Under the pieces are notes generated by a model, which did no database searches, was not told the DNA's origin, and was given only the letters and a program-made list of their open reading frames with translations. The position numbers and the translations under genes are program-made. Positions 1 to 11,487 of a stretch of 64,000 nt of DNA are shown piece after piece (the stretch's first letter is position 1; each line of letters opens with the position of its first letter). This DNA comes from Paratrimastix pyriformis (taxonomy: Eukaryota; Preaxostyla; Paratrimastigidae), in NCBI GenBank assembly GCA_027972325.1, contig JAPMOS010000015.1, positions 261,501-325,500 of the forward strand. The letters are read 5' to 3'.

Positions 1-87
1 TGATTTCCTTTCCTTTTCCCATATTTCTGGCACATTCCTCCTCCTCCTCCTCCTCCCCCCCATTTTGTTTTTTCATTTCTGGTCCAG

Positions 88-3000
88 TGGCCACTGCGCA
101 TCGTGCGAGGCTTCTATTTCCTGTTGAGCTGGATTCTCTTTGTTCCGGCCTTTGGGATCTTCTTGGACGTCGTCGACTGTACCTACCGTCCCGGAGGTGT
201 TGTCACGCACGATCTCTTCCCCACGGTGGCCTGCTGGGCGTTGCCGCACGCCGTCCCCTCGGCGCTGTCCCTGCTGCTGATCCTCGTCTTCCTGGTCTTC
301 GCGGCTGGGAATGCCCTCTTGTCTGTCTCGCATGCAGCACGCCACGCCATGCCACGCCATGCCCCGTCTCGTCACGCCATGCCTGCCTGCCCTGCCCACC
401 AGCCACACACCCGCCACGCGCCCGCGCCCGCCATGCCCCGCCATGCCCCGCCCGCCCGCCATGCCCGACATTCTCCTCTCACCTATTCCACCAGGGCCCG
501 TAAAAGGGAAACAAAGAGAGAAAAGAAATCACTTAAAATACCCGAACCAGCAGCTTCTCTCTCATATTCCGGGAACTGAGCCACCGGGCCCGTAAAAAGG
601 GAACACAAGAAAGACCGAAATCACCCAAAACACAAAAGGGGAAAACAAAAGGGAGGGTCTCTCTCTCATATTCCGGAAAAACGAGCCACCAGGGCCCGTA
701 AAAGGGGAACAAAGAGAGGAAAGTAATTCTATCTCTCTTCTTTCAAGGGCATCTCTGTTCTGTTCCCTCCTATCCCATCTATCTCGTTTCCTGACCACCT
801 GTTTTTTCCCGTTTCGGCGCAGCGTTTTCCCCTCTGCCGGGTTCGACAGCCGTTCCCGGGGCCGATTCGACCTACTGGTGGTCCGTCTCCCCTCCCCAAC
901 GTCGGCCCCCTACGCTGCTCAATCGCTGATGCCTCTTCCTCTCCGCCCCTCCGCCCTGTCCTCCGCACCCACCGTCGTCGCCCAGCTGCTGGCCAAGTGC
1001 CTGATCGTGTGCGCGGAGCGTGTGCTGACGGTGCACACGGTCCTCCGTGTCGTGCTCATCATGGCCTCGACGGGTGTCGTCCTGGTGATGCTCCTCTGGA
1101 TGCTGCCCTACCACACCCGCCTCGCCAATATGATGGTCAGCCGTCCCATGTCATGCCAATGCCATGCCACGTCACACTCCATGTCGAGTCCTGACCCGGA
1201 CTCGGAGGGCAGGGTTGGATTGTTGTGCCGGGTGTGGTCGTGGCTCTCATCCGCACGCAGGCGCGCACCTTTTCGCCATCTTTCTTTCTTTCACGCGCTC
1301 CCTTGGCGGCGGGCTTGTGGGCGGGCAGTTCATGGGCGAGTACTGGGTGTGTTTCCTGGCCGCCCTGGAGTGGAGCATCCTCCACCTGGCCCTGCCCCAG
1401 TACGCCGATGGCTGGGTGCCCTTTGTCATCCTCATGGGCGCCTGTCTGGTGACGACCCCCTTGGCTGTCTGGGTCATGTGTCCGTCCCAGCCCTCAGCCC
1501 TCAGCTCTCAACCCTCAGCTCTCAACCCTCAGCTCTCAACCCTCAGCCCCCCTCGCTTGAGGGTGAGAAGGGCGGCCCGAGCAGCCCGGGCTTTCATTTC
1601 TCTTCTAATAATCGCTTTCACTTGCGCCGGGCTGCAGACATCCGGTACACGGCCACCCTTGCCCTCAATCGGGCCGATGTGCGCCGTTTGCTGAGCACCA
1701 TCCAGCCCGCGGTAACCCCCAACACACCCGGACCGCGTATTCTCTGTCCGCCCCAGCTCCTCCCTGCCTTGCTTGCTGCCTGCCAGATCAGCCACATCAG
1801 GATGTCCGCCCTGGCTCGTCCATCGTGCCCTCTTCCTTGACATGATCGCCGCTCCCTCATCGCATTCGTGCTTTCGCCATACTGCCCGGCATCGCCAACC
1901 ACCACCCACCACCCACCGCGTCCGCCTGTGCAGCTCCGCCGATCACCCCAACGGCGGGCGAGGGGACCACGGCTTCTTCGGCTGCGCTGGAGGACGGCGC
2001 CCAGCTTCTCGGAGGCGACCTGCCCTCAGCCGACGCGGTGGTGGCTCGGTGCCGGTGGAGCCTCAGCGTCGAGTGGGCGACCCGCTTCCTGCGCTGGAAG
2101 GAGACCGTCGGGGACGCGCGCCTGCAGGCTTTGGCCAAGGCCATCTACGCCAAGGGCACCACCAAGTTCCCCGAGTCGCACGGGCTGCTCCTCAACTACG
2201 CAGAGTTCCTCTACGTCCGCCCGCTTCCTGCCATGCCCACCTGCCCCACCTGCCCCTCTTGCGGCACATACTATCATCCATGGACTCCTCCGACGTGCAT
2301 CTCCTATTCCAAGATATCTGCCGCTCTATGCTCATTGCGCGACCACTCCCGTCTTCTTTTTCCCTGCTCGCCCCCTTCTCCATTTCTTGCGCCGTTTTCC
2401 CCGCTGCCTTGCCACAGACCATACAGCGCAACTCGTCATCGGCGATGTCGCTCATCCGGCGTGTGACGGCCTTGCCCGGGACAGCCCTCGATACTCGATT
2501 CAGCATATACGCCGCTGAGCGGAAGTTCGAATCGGTCCGTCCGCCGTCAGCCCCTCCCGCCCCTCCCGCCCTCCTCCCTCCCTCCCCTCCTCCTCCCTCT
2601 CTCTCCTCCTCCTCCTCCTCCCCTCCCTCCTCATCTCTCGACTCTTGTCTGCCCCCACCCACCACCCAGCGGCGTGATGCCCATCCCGCCGGGCCAAGAG
2701 TCTGTCCCGTCCCGCCGTCCCCTTCCCCGACCCACCTTGTCTGCCTCCACCACGATTTCATCTTTTGCTGGTCGCGCCCATCCGCCGCCTTGTTCCACAC
2801 CCCCAGACCGGCTGGCCCGGGTGTGGGCCTTCCTGATGCGGCCTCACTTGGACGTCCAGTCGCTGCCCCCGCTGCTCGACTCGGCCGTGGCACACGCCAA
2901 CACGGCCCTGGAAGCCTACTCGTCTCTGATCAAGTCCTTCCCCACCAACGTCCCCCTTCTCAGGTCCCGATCCCCTCAGCTGTCGATGACGATAGCCCGC

Positions 3001-4836
3001 CTGCTTCGTAAAATCTCCATTTGCCATATATCCGGCAAATTCGACCACTTGCCCTCCTCCACTCACCAAACCATCGGTCGCGCTGTCTCCCCCGCTCCTT
3101 CCCCCGCCCTTCCCCTCCACAGAGCCTACGGGTCGCTGCTGCAGGACCTGTACGGTGACACGGATCTTTCAGACACGCTCTTCATCCAGGCCGACCAACT
3201 CGAGGAGGAGAAGGGCGGCGGCGGCGGCACGGGTGGGACGGGTCTGCGCTTGCCCTGAGGCCACGCCCTCGACCCTTTTTGTTTGGGCGCCTGGGGCACG
3301 CATTTTTCGCGTTTGTTGATTTTCCTCCTCTCGCGGCGGCTCGTGGCGCGCTCCTTGGGCGAGAGCAGACGGCGAGTCGATGGCCGGCCACTCGGTGGCC
3401 AACACGGCCAAGAAGGGCTCCCTGGGCCGGGCGCCCTCGGTGGCCTCCCGCCAGACGCGCTCCCAGATGAGCCTCACCATGGGCGAGGGCGGCACCGGCT
3501 TCGACTACCGGTCCGCACGCGCGGCCCTCGCACACAGCAGCACCTTCGATTGACGTTTCCCGATGTGTCATATTCTTGTCCGTGTTCGTGTGCCCGTGCA
3601 GGTCGGTGATTGCCTTCCTGCTGCGCCGACACAAAGGCGCAGCCGCCCACGACGCTTCTTCGGAGGACGGGGCCGAGGAAGTCACTGGGGGCTGCACGCC
3701 CCTGCGGGCCACCACCTGGGCCGTCTTTTTGCTGACCGTGGTCACGGTGGCCTTCCTGGCGGGCTGCCTGGTCATCCTCTACACGGCCGTCGATGCATCC
3801 AACGACATGGGGGCCATCCTAGTTGGCAACAGCAACTGCTCCGTCATGGTCCAGAAGATGGCCTACGTCAGCCGGAAGATCTTCGAGAGCATGATGGAGG
3901 GCGGCACCCTGCGGCCCGACGGGTCTTACAACGTCGACAACTTCACCCTGAGCGCCTGTCTGCCGCGCTCGCCCATCTGCCTATGCTCTCTTTGTCCTCT
4001 CCCTGCAACCGCCGCTTCCTGCATGGGTCGGGGGTCGGAGCCCCGCGGTTGTCGCCCTATGGGGGCCCTCATCCTCTTTGTGGTTCGCTCCCTCTTCGGG
4101 TTTCTCGTGCAGTTTGGAAGCCGAAGGTTCAGGGCTGGGTGGCCAAGCTGACCGTGCTGGCCAACACCATGAATACTATCATCCAGGCGACCGGTGCGAG
4201 AGGAGCCCTCCGCGAAGCATGGACGGTCCGTCCGATGCCCCCGTCCACTCCACGGGTTGTGACCGACTTCATCCCGTTGCCTTCTTCGTCCCGTTTGCCC
4301 GGCATTTCCCTCGCGCCGCTGGCTGGGCAGACCTGGGAGTATCCGGTGGCGCTGCCAGTGGTCTCGGAGGGCGTCCTGACCACGATCAACTTCGCCACGG
4401 CCAACCTGTGGGCCCTGGCCGAGGACATGATCGGCAAGAGCAGACACGTGGGCCTCTCGGGGATCGCCCAGCTCGAGTCTGCCCGCCCTTCCCGCACTGC
4501 CCCCCCCCCCCCCCCCCCCCCCCGGACCCCTCGCTCAAGATGATCCCGATGCCGTTCCCCTGACACGCCTCTCCCTCCGGTGGGCTGCTGTGGGAAACGC
4601 AGCACTGACCCTGTTCAATCCGAGCTGTTGTACATGATGCTCAACGGCCCGTACATCCTGGGGCCAGCCCTGGCCAACATGTCCATCTACAGCGCCCTCT
4701 CGATGAACACCAACAACCGGATCATGGCCCGTCACCCCTGCCTCCTCCACACTCTGCCCCCATAAGCCCGCCGTCTACGGCTCCGGCTCCGGCTCCGACT
4801 CCGGCCCGGTGGATGCGTCTCATTCGAGCCACCCAA

Positions 4837-4882
<46 letters not shown>

Positions 4883-7800
4883 ACACACACCCGCATCCTG
4901 CAGGAGACCTCGCCTTTCTACACCGGGGCCTGTGCGCTGCTCTTCTTCCTGGGCGGAGTGCTGATCAACTACCTGTCCTTGCGCTATGTCGCCCGGGAGC
5001 GGCGCGGGGTGATGGCATTCTACACCAACCTGCCCCGGGACGTGGTCCGGGCCGAGTACGCCCGCCTCAAGAAGAACAAGGAGGCCGAGGAGACCGGTCC
5101 GCACCCTGCGTCTCCTCCTGCGGCCAATCGGGGGTCTGGCAGCACATCTCAGCCTCCTGCCCTTCCTGTGGATCTCCCAGATGCGCCGCCGCTGGTGGAG
5201 ATGAGCTCCGGGGCACCAACACGCCTGACTGCCGGCCGGCCCGAGCAGCGTCCGGCCGCCGCCGCCGCCGCCTCCTCCTCGTCCTCCTCCTCGATCACCC
5301 CGGCTGTTGGGAGGCCTGTCTCGACGCCTCCCCTCGCCCACTCTCCTCCCTGTACATTCTCTTGGCGGCCCCTGCCGACCATTGCTGCCACCACGACCCC
5401 TGTCATGTGCTTATCGTCATGCCCCCGCTCCTGCCCGCAGCAGCGCGGATGCCCCCCCGCAAACTCTGGAAGAGGTGGACGATGAGGCCTCCGGCGACAT
5501 GGTGGCGCCCCCTTCGCTGGTGCCGCCCCGAGGAGCCGGCACGGCCAGCCCCGCTCGTCGCTCCCCCGTCCTCGGCTCTGCGGTCACTTCCTCGCCGGTG
5601 GTGCCCGATGATGAGGGGACCGAGGGGGGCGATGTGGTGGCACCCTCGCCGGTGTCCATGGCCGTCCCGGCGACCCCCCTCATGGCACCCGGCCCGCTGC
5701 CCCTGGGGCCGGATCTGCACAAGCGGATGCAGGTCAGCCTGGAAGACCTCCCGACCAGCAGCGATGAAGATGCCGACGGGGGCAGCCCCGAGTCCCGCCG
5801 GCGGGGACACCCATCCCTGCGGCACCCCTCGGCCACGGGAGCGGTGGGCGGCCTCCCTGCCACTGCGAGCATCCCCGAGAACCCGCTGGCATCCCTGCTG
5901 GCCATGACACAGGCCAGCCAACAGGCGGCCTCGGCCTCCCTGCTGCCTCCACTTTCCGACCGTGCCAATCAGGTTGATGAGCAGGAGGAGGAGGGGCGCC
6001 CCACAGTTGCATCCCTGACCACGGCCCCCGTCCCGAAATTATCGAGTGGCGAGGCGGCGGACAGCGAAAAAGATGGCGGCGGGGCCGAGGGAGAGGACGA
6101 GGGCGAGGAGAAGTCCGAGGCCCGTCTGGAGGCCGAGTCCAAGCGAAAGGAGGCTGTGCGCAAGCTGCCTGCCACGGCGGTTATCTCCAAGAGTCCGTGG
6201 CTCCGTGCACATCTCCCCTCGTCAATGTGGGTGGGCTCATCATCCCTGCAGCTCACTCACTTTCGTCCATTTCCCTCATTTTGTTGGCCTGTCTTGGTGC
6301 TTGGCTCCATGTTGTTGGTCGTTGGGCTTTGGGGATCCGCGTGCAGACCTGATCATCCGGCTGACGGTCGCCGTGGTCTTCAGTACCTTCTTCATCCTGG
6401 GGACGGGCTTCGTCGGCTACTCGCAGGCCTCCTCGGTGACGCCATTCTTTGGCCAGGTGGCCGCCTACGGGGCTCGGGGGGCCCAACTGGCCCAGACCAA
6501 TGTCCTCGTCTATCAGCTCATCTACAACCACACCATCGCCTACTCGCCCTTTGCAGGGGTCGACCCTGCCGTCGTGGCCCGTGTCCGATATTTGTCCGTA
6601 TCCACCCACCCGGGGCGCGACTCATCGTACCTTTTGTCCGTCGCGTAATGACCTTTCCATGGCCGTTCCTGGTCGCGACACTGCATGAAAATTCCCCTCG
6701 GTGACGAGTGGCCGTGCTGATGCGATTTCTGGGCTCGTCTGGCCTCACAAAATTGCCGTTGGATGCCGCACCGCCGCATCTCCGGCTGGCTGGGCTTGGG
6801 GCTGGGGATGGGGATGGACTGTGGTACAGGCTCGATGTGGATGACACGTACCCGCTTGCCACCACCAGCCGGGACCTGCTCCGCGAGCAAATCGGCTCGT
6901 CCCTGCGCAACCTGACCCAACTCCACAACATCATCTCGTCCGTCAGTTCTCATGTATGGCCTTTCACCAAACGATGATTTATATCGCATCCATCTCACCA
7001 ATTCGGCAAGACCCCCTCCCTGCCTCCGAATCCTTCTTCATCCGCGTCCACTCGTATCCCTCGATTTCATGTCGCTCTCTGCTGTGTTCTCGGTTGCAGC
7101 TTCGGGGGGCGCTTCCACCAGCTAAATCTTCCCTCCAGGTCACCCTTGCCCCCGTTGCACCTTGCCGTTGCCCCTTGCCGTTGCCCCTTGCCGTTGCCCC
7201 TTGCCGTTGCCCCTTGCCGTTGCCCCTTGCCGTTGCCCCTTGCCGTTGCCCCTTTTGCCGTTGCCCCTTGCCGGCGATTCCCACCACGCAGCTCCCCTCA
7301 CAATTCATTGGCTCGCACACACGCACACACGCACACGCACACATGCGCTCTCGGGTTGCAGCCTGTGGGCCTCTCCCGAGATCCACTCGCTGTGGTTCGA
7401 CGTGCATGAGTGCCTGCTCTACCCCTGGTCCCAGTGGCGCTGCGTGCCGGGCCGCATCGTGGGCTGGCCCAACAACGGCACCCTGGCCGAGCTCTTCAAC
7501 ACGTCCGTCATGCCGCCCCAGCCTCTGCTCCTCCGCTCGTCTTCTGGGCGTCTGGCGAGTCGTGATGGTTCATGGCTCATTCTCCTTCATTGCCGTCGAC
7601 ATGTACACTCGAAACGATGATGTGCGCGCAGTTACCTGCAAGCCGTCGACCGGCTGACCTCTGTGGGTGATTACGACCTGGTGCCCAGCAACCTCGATTT
7701 CCAGTCCGCCCCTCTGCGCCACCACGCCCGTATTTATCTCTTTTCCCCTGTCTTCTGCCTTCCGACCATCGCTCCCCGGCGATCTCTCCGTCCCGCCTGC

Positions 7801-9246
7801 TCGATCGCAGGTTCGTCGACACGGCCTTTGACTGGGACCTCATCGAGGGCCTGGGTCGCACTACGCTCCTCTTCATGAGTCCGCCCCCGGTCGCCGTCAT
7901 GCTTATGAATGTCCCCTCGGATGTGCGTGGGGTGCAGCTCCTTCAAAGCGGTCGTGGCGAGCCAGCTCAACCAGGTGGTGATTTTCTACACCCTCTGCAT
8001 GATCAGCGTCCTGCTCGGCTACCGTCCGCCTCCCCCCCCCCCCCCCCCCCCCCCCCCCCCACAGACACACACACACACTGTTTCTTCTACCTCTCTGGTT
8101 TTTGTTTTCCCGTTACTTCTTTCCTTCTTTACGACACACACCACACCCGGCTGGTGCGAGGCGCTCCCCTGTTCACGCCAACCTGTCCCTTTCAACATTG
8201 TCCTTCTTGCTTCCTTTTGCTTCTGTACAACACACACTACGGTGGTGGTGTCGCGGTGTGATGCTTTGGCGCAGTCTTTTTGTACCGGGTGAACGTCATC
8301 AAGACCGAACTCACCAAGACGGCCCTCCTGCGGGCCCTGCTGCCCAACGCAGCCTTCGGTCCGTCCCAGTCCCGCCCAGTCCCGCCCAGTCCCCCCAGTC
8401 CCTCCTGCCCGTCTCCGCTTGCTCACGCGCCACCTGTCCTTCCTTTCCACCATTGCTGCGGGCGTGGGCGGCAGAGGTTTCCGCGACCTCGCTGAATTCG
8501 GTGCCCCAGACAAACGTCAAGGAACTCGACGAGCTCCACCTGGCGATCGCCAAGGCCCTCAACGTCGTCCGGGACGGTCTCACCGTCATGCAGCCCCTGA
8601 CTGTCCGCCAGCGCTTTCCACCCCCCCCCCCCCCCCCCCCCCCCCACCCCCCCCCACCCCCCCCACCCCACTCTGTCGCTCGTCTCCAAACCCTCACCTG
8701 TGCGCGCGTTGTTTGTTTCCCTGTGGATGATGATGACGACGACTGGATGATGATGATGACCGGATGATGATGATGACCGGATGGTGATGACGATGATTGT
8801 TTTGCCCATGTCCTTCACCTGATCGGCCCCAGCAACTGGCGGAGGGCTACGAGGTGGCCCTGGCGGCCATCGCGAAGAGCTTCGAGGTGGAGGAGCACAT
8901 GATGCGCCAGCACGCCATGCCTGCCCGCAAGGCCCACGCCGCCGACCATGCTTCCCAGCTGCAGAAGGTCCCACCTCCGCCCACCTGCCCGCCCGGCGCC
9001 GTGACGAGTCGCCTCGAGGCGTTTGCCCACCTTCACTCACACCGCCTCACCACCACCACCGTCTTTTGACCTGTCCGGCGGTACACACGCACACAGTACG
9101 GGGACGTGCTGCCTGCCCTGCGGGAGGAACGCCCCGAGGCCGTGGACATGCTGACGGCCATTCTCCGTGAGCGGCCCCTGATCGCCCACTGCGTTAAGTT
9201 CGACGTGGCCATGGGACACTTCCTCAACCGGCGTGGCGTTTTTTGA
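88..9246 (+). CDS. TmcB/TmcC-like multipass membrane protein with TPR/HAT-like repeats (5' partial)
   Basis: Many short exons on the plus strand read as one protein; the start lies upstream, since the first visible exon (88-320) follows an acceptor AG at 86-87. N-terminal exons (88-320, 826-880, 986-1135, 1329-1478) encode hydrophobic segments, including LLILVFLVFAAGNALL and VVLVMLLWMLPYHTR. Exons around 1640-3258 hold TPR/HAT-like helices such as FPESHGLLLNYAEFLY, TALDTRFSIYAAER and YGSLLQDLYGDTDLSDTLF, which match the pattern of the Dictyostelium TmcB family. From 3600 on there are further membrane segments (TTWAVFLLTVVTVAFLAGCL; ALLFFLGGVLINYLSLRYV; LTVAVVFSTFFILGTGFVGY; FYTLCMISVLLGY) and a Ser/Pro-rich linker near 5460-6190. 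The last exon ends HFLNRRGVF and TGA at 9244-9246. Family function is poorly known (proposed plasma-membrane sensing). Family call is by motif memory; it could be two adjacent genes, but no promoter-like break was seen. Confidence 0.75.
337..475 (+). repeat. CACGCCATGCC-type minisatellite in intron
   Basis: Imperfect tandem copies of an 11-base unit built on CACGCCATGCC and CCCGCCATGCC. They lie in the intron that follows the exon ending at 320 of the TmcB-like gene. Confidence 0.8.
490..745 (+). repeat. About 100 bp diverged tandem repeat in intron
   Basis: Three successive blocks begin with CCACCAGGGCCCGTAAAAGG or close variants, near 492, 580 and 690. Each continues with an A-rich stretch, and the first two end with CTCTCTCATATTCCGG. 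The block is AT-richer than its surroundings and sits in a TmcB-gene intron. Confidence 0.75.
1494..1552 (+). repeat. CCCTCAGCTCTCAA tandem repeat
   Basis: About four copies of a 14-base unit CCCTCAGCTCTCAA, just after the GTCCG donor at 1479 in a TmcB-gene intron. Confidence 0.85.
4840..4892 (+). repeat. Poly-C run followed by (CA)n
   Basis: About 30 consecutive C followed by about 11 CA dinucleotides, close to the 3' end of a TmcB-gene intron. The tract probably serves as, or has expanded from, the polypyrimidine tract. Similar C runs occur at 4501-4522, 8032-8060 and 8622-8644 in the same gene. Confidence 0.9.
7155..7275 (+). repeat. CCTTGCCGTTGCC 13-bp minisatellite
   Basis: About eight nearly perfect copies of the 13-mer CTTGCCGTTGCCC inside a TmcB-gene intron. 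Confidence 0.9.
8725..8802 (+). repeat. GATGAT/GACCGGATGATG repeat
   Basis: Degenerate GATGATGATGACCGGATG units in a late intron of the TmcB-like gene. Confidence 0.75.
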
Positions 9247-9758
9247 GCGTCCAGCCGGCCCCACGCGAACCGTTTTCTGAGCGTCCAGTGCATCGAGTTG
9301 TCGCTATGTATATTCTACCTGGCTCTCTGTCGTGTTGTCGCGGTGTTTTGCTTAATTTGTTTGATTTTTCCGAACTGCCTGGAGGCACGCATTTTGTGCC
9401 CTTCCCGTGCAAACCTCTGTACGGACTCGTGTATGTAACTTTGGATCCATTCTATGTCAATGATTTTTGATTTCTTCTGGCCGAACGTGTTTTTGTCGGT
9501 GTATGGGGAAGAGCGCAGCAGCGGGCGATTGACCCTCGGCCCTCCTAAAGGGGTGAAAACGTGTTGGGAGAAGCACGAAGGGGTGAAAACAATGGGGCCC
9601 AGAGAAGCACAAAGGAGGAGGAGGAGAAAAGGGAGGGGAATGGAGAAAGTGGGAGAGGTGCCAGGGTAGGGCTTCCGTTCCGTGGGTGGGGTGCGTGCAT
9701 GGCGAGCGTTGATCGGGGGCTCCGTTCAGAAGAGGTCCTATCACTGCGCCAACAGCGA
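9247..9758. other. Intergenic region between convergent genes
   Basis: AT-richer 512 bp between the TmcB-like stop and the SMP-30-like stop, presumably two 3' UTRs. It contains a duplicated AAGGGGTGAAAAC motif (near 9547 and 9580) and purine-rich sequence at 9600-9660. No gene is seen. Confidence 0.6.
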
Positions 9759-10853
9759 TCAATGGCATTCCCACCTATACACGGTATTCGTCGAGGCTTC
9801 GGTGATGTACAGCATATTCGGCTGTTCCCTGGAGAGCAGCGAAAGGCAGACGGTGATGAGGTCGCGCGGTGGGGGGGGCAGGCGGTCCAGACCGGGAGAA
9901 GGCGAGGCCGGTCACCTCGGGGGCGCCCATCTGGATCCGCTCGAGCTGCTCGCCCTGGGGGGTGAGCACCGTGACGTACCCCACGGCGCTGCTGTGGGTG
10001 CCGGCGAAGTCGTAGTTGGCCACGTAGAGGTTGCCCGTCGTGGGCTGGACGGCGACGGCCATGGGGCCCATGCCCCCCGAGAACTGGTGGAAGACCGAGA
10101 AGTGGAAGACCCCCGTCGGCCGCTGCACGGCCCGGAGGATGCGGTTTTGCATCAGCTCGCAAACGTACCTGCGTGGGTGGGTGAGGGGTGGGCCGGTGGG
10201 AGTGAGGATGACCCACGGCGAGCGGGTGGGTGCGCAGACAGGGTGCTGTCGTCCGGGGATAGCGCAATCCCGGTGGGGCAGGCCAGCGTGTCCAGCATGA
10301 GGGGCTGCAGCAGTTGTCCTGGCGGAGTCAAATGAAACGTGAGGTGGCGAGGGTTGGTCGCAAACCATCAGGCGACACGCAAAAGACGGAGCCCCTGGGG
10401 TCCCGAAGACCCGTCTCCCCCACGGGGCCCGAGTCTGTGAAGTAGAGCGAACCCAACCGGTCGAAGCAGCAGGAGTGGGGGCCCTTAAAGCTGCGACCCT
10501 CGTAGTCACGAATGAGGGGAGTGATTTCTTCCTCTTGCTGGAGAACTGGGAGGGGATCAAGGAGAGCGGGAAAGCGCTGAACAGACGAATGGCATGGTGA
10601 TTGAAATCCCCCAGGTACATTTCGCCCTCGTTGTTAAACCGGACGCACGAAGGAGCGCCGCCCACCGCAAAAGACTGGGATTTCTTGTCGAAAATCCGGA
10701 AGATTTCGCCAGTCCCCGTCGACACAATGTGGAGGGTGTCTTTCAGCTATCGTCGACAATGTGAATGAGTGATTTATTTGATGTTTTGGAAATTCGGACA
10801 TCGAAGACAGGTGAGCAGATCTGGCTTCCCAAGCCACTTGCCACAACTTGCAT
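9759..10853 (-). CDS. SMP-30/gluconolactonase/LRE-like six-bladed beta-propeller protein
   Basis: The six-exon model is solved by reading frame: complement(9759-9828, 9893-10168, 10240-10318, 10366-10545, 10587-10746, 10800-10853), 819 nt, 272 residues. The N-terminus is MQVVASGLGSQICSPVFD. Blade motifs follow: LHIVSTGTGEIFRI, GGAPSCVRFNNEGEMYLGDF, GSLYFTDSGPVGETGL, ACPTGIALSPDDSTLYVCEL, GMGPMAVAVQPTTGNLYVAN and LYITEASTNTVYRWE. These are the repeated G-x-A/V-hydrophobic plus LYV-type strands of the SMP-30/strictosidine-synthase superfamily. Members are metal-dependent lactonases or lyases, and substrate cannot be inferred here. There is no signal peptide. The gene lies in tandem behind ABCF3, with 147 bp between the ABCF3 stop and this start. 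All five donors start GTC or GTT (GTCCG, GTCTG, GTTTG, GTCTG, GTCTG). Confidence 0.92.
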
Positions 10854-11000
10854 TTCAAAAAAAGCGAAAAGCCGACTGCTCCACTGGGCATAGACCCGCT
10901 GCCGGAAAGCGGAAACATGGCATCCCTTCTTTCATCGTCCCCCAAGGTCCACCCAAAAACGCGAATAAAAAAATCGATGTTCAATCTCGCTGGGCAAAGT

Positions 11001-11449
11001 TTACTGCACGTGGAGCTGGCGGAGAATGCGTGCCTTGTACTCCTCGAAAGTGCCCGTGAAGAGGGTCACCGACTTGCCCTCGCATACCCACAGTTCGTCG
11101 CACACTGAGGTGATCAGGTGCTGGTCGTGACTAGAAAAAAGGAGGTCAATGAGTTGGGTGAAACCCGTCATCCGAACGACAGACGTCACAATGAGGTAGG
11201 CGCCCTGGAAGGACTTCAGGGCGGCAATGAGGGCATCACGGGCGGCCACATCGAGATGGTTGGTGGGCTCATCAAGCAGCACCAGGTGAGGGTTCTTGTT
11301 CAGGGTCAGGGCGGCCAGGGCCACACGCATACGCTCACCACCCGAGAGCGACCCCAGGTACTGTGCGCCCTGCGTGCCACTGGAGGGACGGGCGAGACGG
11401 AGGTGAGGTGGGTGAGGAAGGCCCGGGCGGCACGGGGACAGGGGACCAG

Positions 11450-11487
<38 letters not shown>
